A stretch of 64,000 bases of DNA from Phylloscopus collybita (taxonomy: Eukaryota; Chordata; Aves; Passeriformes; Phylloscopidae): the NCBI GenBank assembly GCA_027886175.1, contig JAJNNQ010000016.1:811001-875000 (forward strand), written 5' to 3'. Position 1 is the stretch's first letter. Each line of letters starts with the position of its first letter. The notes under the pieces were generated by a model that was not told the DNA's origin, did not search any database, and worked only from the letters and a program-made list of their open reading frames with translations. Shown here in pieces: positions 50,281 to 62,789 of this stretch. The translations under genes and the position numbers were made by a program.

Positions 50281-50598
50281 ACATTTGAGCAGTTGTCGTT
50301 TATTGAACATTGTATATTGGGATTTTTATGAGGTTTTTCTCAGAAAAACAAAATCTGAATTAAAAAGTGAACAGATCGTCTGTGGCCACAAAACCCCCAG
50401 CACTGCCAAGCCCAGCTCTAAGCCATGTCCCCAAGTGTCACATTTGAGCAGTTGTCGTTTATTGAACATTGTATATTGGGATTTTTATGAGGTTTTTCTC
50501 AGAAAAACAAAATCTGAATTAAAAAGTGAACAGATTGTCTGTGGCCACAAAACCCCCAGCACTGCCAAGCCCAGCTCTAAGCCATGTCCCCAAGTGTC
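50281..50598. repeat. 159-bp tandem duplication (2 copies) spanning the end of a CR1
   Basis: Copy 1 is 50281-50439 and copy 2 is 50440-50598. I see a single difference between them (C/T in ACAGAT(C/T)GTCTG). The unit joins flanking DNA (ACATTTGAGCAGTTGTCG) to the CR1 3' region (CACAAAACCCCCAGCACTGC). ACAT occurs at both breakpoints, consistent with a microhomology-driven duplication. The long open frame over it is a by-product. Confidence 0.95.
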
Positions 50599-50915
50599 AC
50601 ATCTAAATACCTGCAGGGATGGTGACCCTGCCACCGGCTCGGGGCAGCCCGTTCCAACATGGGACAGCCTTTCCAGTGTAATTTTTGTAATATCCAACCT
50701 CCCCTGGCACAGCTTTAGGACATTTCCTCTTGTCCTATCACCTGTCAGACCCCACCTGGCTGCACTCTCCCTTCAGGTGCTCGTGGAGAGCCCTGAGATG
50801 TCCCCTGAGCCTCCTCCAGGCTCAGCTGCCCCGGGCACACCTCACAGGACTTGTGCTCAGACCCTTCATCGTCTCCACTGCTCCTCTGTGGCCAGCACCA
50901 GCTCTGATTCCTGTG
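50345..50915 (-). mobile_element. CR1 LINE 3' region, antisense
   Basis: After the duplicated terminus the sequence continues through TACCTGCAGGGATGGTGACC, a CAGCCCGTTCCAACA block, AATATCCAACCTCCCCTGGC, TTTCCTCTTGTCCTATCACC and GAGATGTCCCCTGAGCCTCC. All are hallmark reversed CR1 words in order. It is 5'-truncated and has no intact reading frame. Confidence 0.92.
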
Positions 50916-51559
50916 TGACCCTTCTCAGGTGGTTTCTGGCACGTCAGTAACCTGCATCTCAGCTGCTGCCTGGGTCTCCATGCCATCCCTGCACTGCTGG
51001 CAGCCAGAAGGACCTCACCAGTGCTGCCCCCAGCTTCTCTCCAGTGAGCCTCTCTGTTTTCCCTTCCCCCTTCCAGTGTGGCTCAGAGCTCTCAATGAGC
51101 CCTGCTGGCTCCTGTGCAGAGCTCCTGTTTCCCCTTTGAGACAGGTGTACCCTGGCTCTTGCCAGCAGGCCTGCTGTCATGTAAACTGATCTATAATTAA
51201 AACCCGCAGAATCCTGCCAGGGACAGCAGGCTCGCAGCCAGGTATCGATCTGCTGCCTCTTCCTGTTGCTTTTCTTCCTGTTTCTCCTCATTCCCTGAAA
51301 CTGAGAGAGGAGAACACTTCATGTGCTCCTTATCCTTCAACCAGTCATGAAGCTCTGCAGCAAAAAGTATCTCAAAAGTGTTGCCAAGAGAATGTTTTAA
51401 TGACGAGTAAAACACGTGCTAATGTTAGGTGAAATCTAAAGGCAGTTCTGATACCCAGGGTTGTGCAGTGGTTGCTCGGTAATGCATTCAGAGTTTCTGT
51501 GTTAATTAGGTGTACAAATCTTCTGTCTAGTAAAGCTAATCTAGGCATCCATTTGAGTG

Positions 51560-51579
51560 AAAAAAAAAAAAAAAAAAAA
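51560..51579. repeat. Poly-A tract, 20 bases
   Basis: An uninterrupted A homopolymer in intron 2. Confidence 0.85.
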
Positions 51580-54500
51580 GCTAAACTCTGCTTTTAATTA
51601 ACGTATGGGTTTATTTATCTGGGAAGGCACAGCAAAGTGTTCTGAAACTTAGCATTTAAATAAGTACCACCGTGGCTCCTTTGGCCTTGCATTGAGATGG
51701 ATGAAGAAGAGAGAGTCCTTTCCATAATTCTCTCTAGGTCCCAGGACACGTCCAAGAGATGAGTAGAATTTGGGTCTTCAGAGCTAGCTTGTTGTGTTGC
51801 CCTGAAATGAAATGTCTAACAGTAGACAAATGAGTGTTCCAGATTTTCAATGCTACAAGCCCTTTTCAGTTATTTTTTTTTTTTAGTTCTGAATTAACAG
51901 AGTTACAAAACATGTAGCTCTGAGATGACTATCTGTGTTCAGACAAGTGTAAGCTCTTGCTACAATTGGTGGATTGATGCCTTGAACTCAAAACAGGGAA
52001 TTCCATTCTCCTTTCTGTCTTGACAGTTGTTCATACAGATCTATCAGCAGATTAAGATGCTTCTCTGAACAGTGTTTAAATGCAGAGCACTTGGGTACAG
52101 GATGGCCTGCATAAAGAACCAAAAAGACTTTATTGCCCTGCATTCCTATCCATTTAATCTCTATTATTGCAGATCTTGAACATTCATGTTTTCTCAGCCT
52201 GGTCTATAAAGAAGCAAGAGTTCAGTCATTGTGAGAAGCCTAGCAGCATGGTGCTGGACTGGCCATGTAGTACTAATTCATGAGTTTAAGTAGGTCCTGA
52301 AAAGATTTCTTAAGAGCCAGTATTTGTTCAGAGAGAGATTTACCCTAAATGATTGATCAGTGCTGTCTATACCAACTGTCCATTTTGATCCATGGGCAGT
52401 GCAAGAATATTCAGTGTTGGACAGTTTTATGTTTTTTGCTGTGAGGTCAGATCTCCTTCATGTGTTCTTCTCTACTCCCTCGATTCCTAGAGCCATGTGC
52501 AAGGTTAGACGGGACAGGACTAAAGCTTTTCACTGACAGAAGTCGTTCCAGCTGTCAGTCCTGTTGGAGGTACTCAGCTTGTCTAGTTCACATCCTGAAC
52601 AGATGGATTTCTGATGCTTACTAAGAGTTCAGCTTACTGCACCTGATGTCTTCTGTGGTGGGTGACTGAGCACTGCTGCCAGAGGGAACTGCCTCGTGCT
52701 TTGAAAATCCTTGTCCCTAGCAGGAAGATGTCTGGGGCAAAGAACCAATCTCCTGAATGGAAAAACTCTTCTGTTTGGGTATTTTCCCAAATCACATTCT
52801 AGCACCTAGTAGACATCTTAATAATGAGACCCCTTGAATTTGTACTTGCAAAGCTGCTTCCATCACTGCATCTACCAGAAGTTTGAATGCTTTCTGTTGA
52901 GGTGGGCTGTGCTAGGCCCTCCCATTTCCAGAGCTATCCGAGTCCTTAATGCTTTTCTGTCACTTATCTCGTAAAGCTGCTCCTAAAAGTCACACAAAGC
53001 TCCTTAGAACTCAGTGTAATGTGCTGTGTTCTGCTTTGCTGTCAGAGGTGCTGCTGTCATTTCAACATGAGGGTAAGTGCCAGAACATTTTGATCAGAGG
53101 GTTTTTATATGTTCTTTCACAGGGACAGTGATTGCTGCAGCCATATTCTAAATTTATCCTGAAATTCTAGTAAATCACTTGAACTGCCTGTCTTCCCAGA
53201 ATGGTACTTGGTGTAAGAGATTTGACATACCCTGAAAAGATGATTTTCAAGTATGTTCCTTTGTGAGTTTAGCCAATATTTCATGGCAGAGGGCTGAAAA
53301 ATACCATGTATCAATTCAAAAGCCACAGGTTTAGTTGAGTTTTATCCATGATTGTTGCTTCTGTAGATTTTGTTAAAGAGATTGCTATTTTCTTCCTGCT
53401 TACATTTCAAAGAAAATGAAAAGAAGCTGCAGAGATGGAAGGGATGCGAATCTTCTGTCTGGCAAGAACTTGTCTTAATTATGAGAACTCCAAGCCGTAA
53501 TCTTGCAAAATAGTCTTAAAATAATTACTGCCATTGTGGTTGACTGTAGTGCATTGATAACTTGAAAAAGGCCCATGGTTTTTACTTCAAAAAGGGACAA
53601 TGAATGAATTGATTTTGCTTTTGTTTTGTTTTTCTTTTCTGTATGTAGCAGTGCACATGCTGTAGTCCTCTGCAGTAGCTGATGATATTCCTGGGCACTG
53701 CTCTTGTGTCAGCAATCATTTTAGGCCTTTTGGATTTTTCACTGAGCAGGAAGGTTTGCAGTTGTTCCTTACTGTGGCTTAAAACAAGGAAACCACTTTT
53801 CCAGGAAACTTGGTTTGCTGTCCCTGAAGAACTGATGATAACACGAATGTGAGAAGATGCAAGAATTTAAATTATGTGCAGGATAGACAGATTGGGGAGA
53901 CTCTGAACAAGCAGAACAAGAAGCATGATCATGACACAGTAAAACTGATTCCATCTTGTAGTGAACCAGGGGGATGAGCTGTGGGACAGTACAGCTCCTC
54001 TGCACTCTGAGCATCTCCCTGGGGTAACTTTGCCTTGCAGTGTTGCCATCTAATCATCACAAGGGAAATTGTAAGTAAGGTGGCAAAGCCTCGTTGTACC
54101 CATGGTCAGTGCAGCTGAGGGGCTGTTTTTGCTGTTGGTTCTCTCCTTCTTGGTTGAATGTTGGGAAAGGACTCCACTGGCAAGAACTTTCCTCGTGTCT
54201 CAATACAGCCAGATGTTGTTTCTGAGATCCTGAGTATCACGTGCTCTATTTCTTCAAGTCCTGTGTGCAGTATTCTCACATTCATGGCCATATCTGATGT
54301 CTTCCCTGCTCAAAAAAATGCATTAAAATAGCCAGCAAACAAACCATCAGTGAATCTCAGTTTACAAAGTGCTGGTGAGCTGATGTCCAGGTTTGATAGT
54401 TCAGTCTGATGGGGCTTACAAATATTTCATTTTTTGGGCTGAGAATTTGATTTCTGGAGGCACAGTGTGGCAAGAACACTTTCTGCTGTAGTCACCAGTC

Positions 54501-55653
54501 CACAGTCTCTGAGCATTGGGTGGCTGAGGAGATCTCCCAGTGTTGCTTGCAGGTGAAGGATGCATTCTAAATGGATAGGAAGAACAGAGTGTTGTATTGC
54601 TGTGGGCAAGCAGAAGTTGAAAACTTGCTGTTTTACACTGAAAAAAAATTTTAAATATTCAACCCTCAGCACTCACAATCTTGAACTGCTCAAAAAGCTT
54701 AAAGAACCAGCCTACTCCCAACTTTATTTTCTTATATGAGAGGCAGTTGGTTTCTGCAAGTGCAGTTATTCAAGGGATTTTGGTTAAAATATCCTTGTGG
54801 GCCACATGGGTATGTGCTTTGAGATTTACACTGGAACCTCTCCCAACCAACTAGCGTAGAAGAGGGGTTAAATGTGGGTGAGATGGGTGATGTGGGTAAA
54901 GGAATCAGCAGCTTTCTTGTGCATTGATTTTTTTGTCTAGTACTCTCTTACTAGAAGTCAGCAGCTCTTTCCTTTTTAGAGCATGCTGTTGATGTATGCT
55001 GCTATGTTGGAAAGTACTGAACACAAGATCAAAGGTTGTGTAGCAGAGCACCTTTCATCTTGGACTGATTCCTTGCATCAGCTAATGGAAAGATGGATTT
55101 GCTGACCTCCCTAATGGAGGTGACTAATAATACATTTTTGCAGAAAAGCTCCTAATCTTTTAACAAATGAGTCATCTTTCATATAGGTGCTATTAATTTG
55201 AAAATATTAGGCTTTCATACATATGTAAATGTTAAAATTCTCTTTCCCATAAGTGCCGTAATAAGTTATAATTGCTTTCATGGGATGCAAGGTTCACAGA
55301 AGCTGGATGTGGCACTTAAGCACCTATTTCACAGATGCAATTTAGAAGGAATCTGTACTGTGGATGAAATTGGGTGTGTTGCATACACATGCAAAATGGA
55401 GTAAGATAGAACTTGTAGAGCTCAATCATGGCTGGCCTGAATATAGATCAGTTTGATGCTTGGGTATTGGCTTTTTATTTTATTTTTTTTACAGAAACCT
55501 TGGGCACAAGGATCCATTTTATCAACACAGTTTGTGACAAAAGAAACTTAGGCTTACCAGACAGGGGAGACAGAATCTGCAAGGAGTTATCTGACTGCTG
55601 TGTATGAAACTGCAAATATGCAAGGGCTCTTGTTTCTTTAGCAGCGTAAGAAC

Positions 55654-55677
55654 AAAAAAAAAAAAAAAAAAAAAAAA
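55654..55677. repeat. Poly-A tract, 24 bases
   Basis: The longest homopolymer of the window. I looked upstream for a retroposed gene body and recognised none. Confidence 0.85.
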
Positions 55678-57749
55678 TCAAAGCTTATATTTGTAAATAA
55701 ATAAAACATGGTGTTTAAGTAGTGTAATGCTAACCCAATTTGGACAGCCTGGTGGGAAATAGAGGTTAAAGTCAGTATGTAAATTGTCGATTCTGATGAG
55801 AAATTCCAGACATTTTCCCTAATCCCAAAATGCCTGTTCTCAAGAAAGATGAGGGGTACTTAAAAAGAATCCAGTTTCTTAGTTCCAGGATCATAGCATG
55901 CTGACATTCAAAGGGTGTGAGATGCAGATTCTTGGAAGATTTGCATGAGAAAAAGCTTTTGAAGCACAGTAAAGTAGTGATGTAGAAATACCTACCTTTG
56001 GAAATGTAAACACAGAGTAGCTGGGACTTACTGATATGACTTCAAAAATAATTTTCTTTTGAGTTCTATTACCTACTGGACCATTTCTGGTGTCTGTCAG
56101 AGCTCAAATTCCCTTAGGAAGTCAGAGAACTATCAGAATTATACTCATAGCTAAAAAACTGTATATAAAAAACTATAAATGTGTGGTTTTTAGGACTTTA
56201 ATAGGTTGGCCTATGCTTAATCAGAATTTTTATTCTGACCACACATGTATGTACACAAGTTTCTTGAGAATATTTAGAATGTGCACAAAATTCTTTTCGA
56301 AGAAGTTGTTTTTACTGTGCATGAGATATTCTATAGAAACTGCCCATATCTATACTTTGACCATAGAAACAGCCTATCTTTATTCCTGGTAAGCTGCTTC
56401 ATGTTTACCACAGAGAACGTCTTTCCTGTGGACATTCAGCACTGAGAGCTGGTGTACTGTACTTTGTTTTACCTTGCAGCCTTCTCCTGGATGCACCTGT
56501 GTGCTGTGGATGAGTTGGTTGCATTGCAGTTTTAGTAGGCTGCTTCTGATCTGCTTCCTTTAGGACTCTAAATTCATTCCTGTAGGCTTGTCTGGGGTGT
56601 TTTGGGTTTTTTTGGTTCAAACAGGGGCAAATGGATTAGGCTGCTGCACACTGCCCCCTTAAATGAGTCATTTTGTGCCAGTCTGGTTCAGCTGACAGAT
56701 GCATTACTGACAACTTAAGCTCTTTATCTACAGCACTTTTCTACCATCTTGTCCTTCTGCTGTCTCAGAGATAGTGCAACGTAGGGTTGTCTTTAAAATA
56801 CAGGTCTCTTTCTTTGACTCTCACAAATGAAATCCTATTAAAATCATAGCAGTATTTTGTATCTAAGCTCAGCACTATGAAAATCACCCACTCATTTCCA
56901 TTTAAATCAGGGTTTTGAAGCCCCTGATCCATCTTACAGGGAATAGGTGGCATTTCTGGAATCAGCAAGTTCTGTTTCTTCAGAGCCCTGCTGGACACCT
57001 GACATTAGCCCTTTTCCCAATGTCTTTGCGTGGGCTGCAGCTGAATGTCAGCAGGGACTCCCTCAGCCAGCCAGGCCTTTGCTTCTGCAGGGCATTCAGC
57101 AGAATCCATCTCCCAGAAATGCTGCCAACACTTTAACTCTTTGAGCATGGGAGGGAGTGATTTCACACAGTGACCAAATCCTGCTCTCTACCATTTTACA
57201 TGTGGTCTCTTTTGAGCTGAGTGTGGTGCATCCTCTTACGAATGTTTGAAAGGCTTTTGTTGTAAAAAACAGGAGAGTTGGTGTCACAATGCAAAAGTCT
57301 GTGCACGTGGATTTGCTGACTAGAAAAGCACCTTTTCATTCTCTTGTTTTCTGGTGATATACATTTTAAGAATAGACCTTACAGAATTGTCCTTCTGAAA
57401 TAAAATGTAATTATTGTATCTTCCCTTTCTAGACAAATAGCATTGTAGTCATGGTGAAGTAAAAACAAAAGTAAGGCAGTGTTTATAGGTACTCAAGTAC
57501 ATTTTGGACCTGCAATGCCTTTTGTAGCTGAAAGCTTTTGTATCTTGTCTTTCTTTGCCAGCTGTAAAAAGAATTGGCTGAAGGATAGATCAGCTGTAAA
57601 CTGGCATCTTCCAAAACTTAGTTTTTGTTTGATTAACAAACTACATTTGTCTCTTTTTTAAAACTTTGGGGTTTTTTTTATTCCTGGGTTGGATCCTGAA
57701 AAATAAATAGAGAACTACGTGATATGTAATAAAAAAGGAAACGTGTTGT

Positions 57750-58272
57750 TGTGGTTTAACCTCAGCCAGCAATTAACTACCACACAGGCACTCACTCTTT
57801 CCCTGGTGGGTAAAAGTGGGACAGCTTGTGGGTTGAGATAAAGACAGTTTATTAGGTCAAGTGAAAGCATGAGGAATTCATTCCCTAGTTCCCATCATCA
57901 GGCAGGTGTCCATCCCTTTCCTGGGAAGCAGGGCTCCATCCTGAACTGACAGTGACTTGGGATGCCACATGCCATAAATCCAGGGTCCCACCCTCCTCCT
58001 CCTCTCCCCAGCTTGTATTGCAGAGCACACTATCCTCTGCTCTGCTCTGGGGATCCCTTTGGGCAGCTGGGATCAGCTCCCTGTGCTCCCCCAGCCACTC
58101 ACTGGCAGGGTGGGGTGAGAGGCAGGAAAGGCCTTGGCTCTGTGCAAGCCCTGCTCAGCAATAACCAAAATATCCCGGAGTTATCAACCCTGTTTTCAGC
58201 ACAAATCCAAAACACAGCCCCATACCAGCCACTTGCAGGAGAAATAAGTCCACCCCAGGCAAAAGCAGCTCC
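57750..58272 (-). mobile_element. Endogenous-retrovirus solo LTR (second family), antisense
   Basis: On the + strand it opens TGTGGTTTAACCTCAGCC. It continues with GGGTTGAGATAAAGACAG, TTTATTAGGT (AATAAA on the minus strand), AATTCATTCCCTAGTTCCCA, GGAAGCAGGGCTCCATCC, GGTGGGGTGAGAGGCAG, and CAAATCCAAAACACAGCCCC. I know this order of words from a common avian LTR. No internal viral sequence adjoins it, so it is a solo LTR. The right end is approximate. Confidence 0.75.
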
Positions 58273-61200
58273 CTGTCCTGTGTGTGTCCAAGCACGTAGT
58301 GTTTCCTCTGTGAAGAGCAGCCTGATGGCTGAGCAGATTGGCAGAAAACTGCCAAATACTTGTGTATCATAAAGCTCATTCACTGCAGGCTGTACTGGCT
58401 TGGTGGGTTAACAGTAGAAGGGACCAGGATTGTTTTTTTTCAATATCTTAATATTGTCAGTAATATTTGTATAAGAAGCTTTTATTAAATCTGCTGATTT
58501 CAGCAAAGCTCTTGTTAGGATTTTTTTTTTTCCTGTGGAGTGGGATTTCTGATTATGAATTTGGTAAGAGTGAGATGAGATTACCCCAAGCAGGAAATAG
58601 AGTGTGGGAGTTGCTAGGGGGTCTCTTGGCTGATTTGAACAAAGACCCTGACACTCTTCCCTTTATGACACCAACATGTCAGGAATGCAAACTTGAATTT
58701 TGAAGTCAGTCAATATTCAGATATTGGTGCAAAGCAAAATCTCTCTCAGTCCTTTCTGTACAAATACCTTGTTAGAGATCCACCCAAGGACATCTGACTG
58801 CTTCCTGCCTGGAGCCTCCTTTGGGTCATACCAAGAGGAGTAAGAGCTTGAACCTCTTCTCTCTCCCAGGTGGAAGCTTTTACACCACTAAATATTCTAG
58901 TAGGACCCCTTTTTTTCTCCCTGTCCTTACCATTACCCTGCATTCTCTTGCTCATGATTGAGTCTTCAGTGTTCCCCCAGTGTCAGGGAAATTTTTTTTT
59001 AGGTGGTTGAGTTTTGTAGAATGTAACAATGCTTCCCACCTCATTGTGACACATTTCTGTGGCACTGTCATATAATTGCGTGTGATGTTTTCCCCTTGTT
59101 TCTGGGAAAGAGTACATTCTTTTTCTTTCTGCTGATATTTTTGCTCTTGAACATACTGTATTTTTTCTTGGTGTTCAAAAATTAAAGGAATTTTCTCGGT
59201 TTAACCTACTTAGAATTTAAATAGAGGAGATTAAGAGGAACTTAACTATGGAAGTGTTTGGTGTCTAGGTGCCTTGCTTGCATTACAAAACCCAGAGGTC
59301 TAATTTAGGCGTTTAGACTTCTTGAATAAATCATGGGATAAGTTGTATGTCTGATTACAGTATTACACAGACAGTATCTGCAGTATGAATCATCTAAATC
59401 AGGCATCCAAACCCAAATGGACAAATGCATATTGGAATATCAAACACTGTAGCTTGGTAGGTCAAGCTCTGTCGTGCAAAGATGAGTGTAGAAATCCTTT
59501 CTTTAAAAAGCATATCGCAATTTAATCCTTTCTTTCAAAATCGTGGTAGTAGCAGTGGCTGCCTCCTTTTGATCTAAAATGTAGGGTTAGAACACAGGTC
59601 TTGGCTGTAGAATATCAATTACATTTCTTTTTTGGACTGAGAAAGTTAAAATGCAGATCCCCCACTTCCTTTGGAATGGTGAGATGAGCATTTAAGTTAG
59701 TTGGAAGTTTGCTATTCAGGTCTTTCTGTTCTTATGTGTTCTACCAATTAGAATAAGAAGCTGTGCACTCTTTAATACTTTCTGTCAGGCCTGCTGAATC
59801 TTTAAATATTTTATGCAAAAAGGAAAAGCTTCAACAGAGAGAGATGAAAAGAGCTGCCTGCAGCGAGGTTCCCAAACTCCCCAGCACAGCTGTAGGTACC
59901 TTGGCTCACCCTGAGACTGCGAGAGCAGGACAGCTTTGGGAACCAAGCACCAGGAGCTTCTCCATCAGGGGCTCTGCTCACACCGTGGGCTGGAAGCTCA
60001 CTGCTCTGCCAGGGTGTGGGAAATGCCAGCTTGAGTCCTGCTAGGTGGAGGCAAAGATTGAATCGTGTTCTGCTACTTAGGGATGTAAATTTTGGGCTGC
60101 TGGATACAAATCAAACTCTGTGCAGAGCCTGGTTGGTGAGTTGACCTGTGGAAGTAATACAGGCAGAGGAACACCTGCTCTGAGAGGTTATGTTTGCACC
60201 ACGTCCTTTTAGGGCTTCTGTTTGAGATGAGCCCGAAGGTGCTTAGCTCTGTCAAGAGAAGAAATTGTTGAACATAACCAGTGAGACTAGAGAACTGTGC
60301 TCACAAAAATACCTTTGTGATTTGCAGGTGTCGTTACAATTTGTAGCGAGGCTTAAAGGCCAGTCTTCGTTACTTGAAAAAAAAAGGGAGGGAATCCTCA
60401 AGATTTGAGATAAGAGCAACAAATTTCAAGCAAACTACAGGTTCATCATAATTACTTTGGCTTTAATTACATTGCTTGCATTAAACTGTTTCACAAAAGC
60501 ACAATTGTTACTGACTTGGTGGAGAAGGACATAGTGAAATTCAGTGGTATAAAAAGCATTTTTACATGTTTATTTCTAGATAAGAGTATTTCAACAGTAC
60601 TTTTCACATTTCCTTGAGATCTCTAGTCAGGTCTTAGACATAAGGTTAAGTATCAGTGGCTAGCGTTGCATGAAGTGGGAAAATATTTTGCCTTTCTAGG
60701 ATGGTTGCTGATTTAAAAGCGAAGTCTGAAGAACAGATGAGAAGCTAGTAAAGCTTGCCTGCTCCTTCAGGGGAAAAAGGATGTTTTCTTTGAAATTATA
60801 TAGAAGACAAGAAATTTTTAACTGAATAAGTAGTTTAGTTATGATGCCAGCTAGTAAAGAATATTGTTCTATTACTCTGAGAATCATTTAAAAATTTGGA
60901 AAGCAGAGAAAAGAACCCATTTTGCATACATTTTGCATGTTGGAAAAGAGTGGGTGTTAAAAGCACAGAATAGTTTTCAGTGGTGTGTTTTCCAGTTACC
61001 TTTCACATAATAAAGTTTGTCCTTGACTGAGCAGCAGTTCAGAGAACAGTGGGAGTTATTCATAAGCTCAGCTCTAACTTTTCCTCCAACCCCACCGCTT
61101 CATTTTTCCTGGGAAACTGAATTACAGGCAGTTGCTGACCAATTGTCAGGTATCCCAAACTCCCTTGTCTTTATTTCACAGACTGATGGATATCAGTAAA

Positions 61201-62372
61201 TCCTGTTTGTCACTGGTATTATTTTTTTTCCCATATCATGTATTTGAATCATACAATAGGTTTTGGTTTAGTGACCCAGAAGTTTCATGGAGGCATTTCC
61301 ATGTTTAGGGGAATTAATTTTTGTGGGTCTGAGACACAGTTTTTGTCTATGTAACCTGAAATGACATTTCACAGCAGATCAGATGGTAAAAATGTAAGAG
61401 TTTGGTTGTGGTGATTTAGGCCATTGATGTTTATAAATAACCCAAGTTTGATTCTGAGACAACATTGAGTAGAGGAAATAATTTCATTGCATAAATGATG
61501 TGGTTGTTCAGAAGAAGCTCTCTTCTCGCCTGGGAGAAGGGAAATGCTGAAGTAGCAGTATGTGGAGAGCCAGGTGGAAGCACGTGGGAATTTGTTTGTT
61601 AGCTGGAGGAACAACACACAGCTGGGCTGTGAATAAGTAGGGCTTCTCAAATACAAATGGAATTAACTCATGTGTGGAATTGTAAAGTTATATCTAGTGG
61701 GGTTATTGTTTAATTTTCACAAAATTTGAGGACACCATCTCACCACTGTCGTTGTAGAGGCTAAAATCCTCATGCATTAAATTTTGTGATGTGACTCTTT
61801 TCCCTATGCAGCATTTATCCAGTTTTCTGTAGTTGTGTTTCTTCATTACATGCTGAAGTTTCTTCTCTAAGTGAAATGGGAAATCTGTGCTAGGTGTGGA
61901 GTTAGTGCTAACAACCTTGGGAGCCTTCACAGCGGATGAGGTTTTGTGGGTGATAGGTAAATTCTACCAGCACTGTGCCCCTCTGCTTTGCCAAGACAGT
62001 AATCCTACAGTAATTCTGGGTCCTCTCCTGCAGAATCCTTCCTCAGGGCGGGTGAGTGTTTGGAAGGGTATTGACACAAGTTGCTGGAAGCTGACATTTT
62101 CCTGTTTGAAAGTCACTCTCTCAGGTTGGTGCAAGTGGGAGAGTCACTCAAGCAAGCATCTGCTAAGCGTTAAGCAACCTCTACCAGGCATAGAAGGAGG
62201 AACTTGCACTTTCTGTAGTATAACCCAGTTCCAGTTTTTAAAAAACCCCAGTGTTGGTCTGTTGGCACTGTGGTTTCCTCCTGGTTGGTGGTTTGGGAGG
62301 TCTGATGTGGCTCATGCTGTTTCACTTCTCCCGTGCAGGGCCTCCTGTGATTTTCTTTCTCTGTTCTTTCAG
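58273..62372. other. ERC1: Last part of ERC1 intron 2
   Basis: AT-rich unique DNA with a GC-richer patch at about 59850-60040. From 61887 to the exon 3 acceptor the frame of exon 3 happens to stay open for 162 codons. The acceptor itself has a strong pyrimidine tract (62351-62370). Confidence 0.6.
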
Positions 62373-62789
62373 CACATGCAGATGACTATCCAGGCTCTCC
62401 AGGATGAGCTGCACATCCAGCGGGACCTGAACCAGCTGTTCCAGCAGGACAGCAGCAGCAGGAGCAGCGAGCCCTTGGTGGCAGAGCTGACAGAGGAGAA
62501 CTTCCAGCGCCTGCACGCCGAGCACGAGCGCCAGGCCAAGGAGCTCTTCCTGCTGCGGAAAACCCTGGAGGAGATGGAGCTGCGCATTGAGACGCAGAAA
62601 CAGACCCTAAATGCGCGGGATGAGTCCATCAAAAAGCTGCTGGAGATGCTGCAGAGTAAAGGTCTGTCAGCAAAGGCCACTGAGGAGGACCACGAGCGGA
62701 CGCGGCGGTTGGCTGAGGCAGAGATGCACGTGCACCACTTGGAAAGCCTCCTTGAACAGAAGGAGAAAGAGAACAACATGCTGAGAGAG
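62373..62789 (+). CDS. ERC1: ERC1 (ELKS/CAST1), coding exon 3, codons 224-362
   Basis: The acceptor TTCTTTCAG is followed by CACATGCAG, encoding HMQMTIQALQDEL. This joins exactly to ENQ at the end of exon 2, as in other vertebrate ERC1 proteins. The exon is 417 bases (139 codons), phase 0 at both ends, and ends LRE before the donor GTGAGT at 62790. The whole exon is an uninterrupted alpha-helical coiled coil rich in E, K, L and Q and belongs to the CAST domain. Residues about 264-335 (AELTEENFQRLHAEHERQAK to GLSAKATEEDHERTRR) are almost invariant in the family. The next residues expected downstream (EMHRRF) are outside the window. Base composition is GC-richer than the flanking intron, with no stops, frameshifts or missing segments. 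Confidence 0.96.

Larger units (their letters stand above)
50916..57745. other. Intron 2 segment, mostly unique, with poly-A runs
   Basis: The left edge (to about 51190) is GC-richer and may contain more decayed CR1. The remainder is AT-rich unique sequence with A-runs at 51560-51579 and 55654-55677. No gene was recognised. Confidence 0.5.
16191..62372 (+). other. ERC1: ERC1 intron 2 (about 46 kb)
   Basis: The intron opens with GTTTGT at 16191 and closes with the strong pyrimidine tract and TTTCAG at 62372. Very long early introns are typical of ERC1. All the CR1 and LTR copies of the window, the 50-bp minisatellite and the 159-bp duplication lie here and are listed separately. No second gene was recognised on either strand. 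Confidence 0.9.

Noticed and set aside
50261..50950. 229-codon open frame with a repeated protein segment
   Set aside because: It is the product of the 159-bp duplication (divisible by 3) and antisense CR1 sequence, not a gene.
55600..55677. Processed pseudogene ahead of the 24-base A-run
   Set aside because: No recognisable mRNA-derived sequence precedes the tract; it is treated as a homopolymer.
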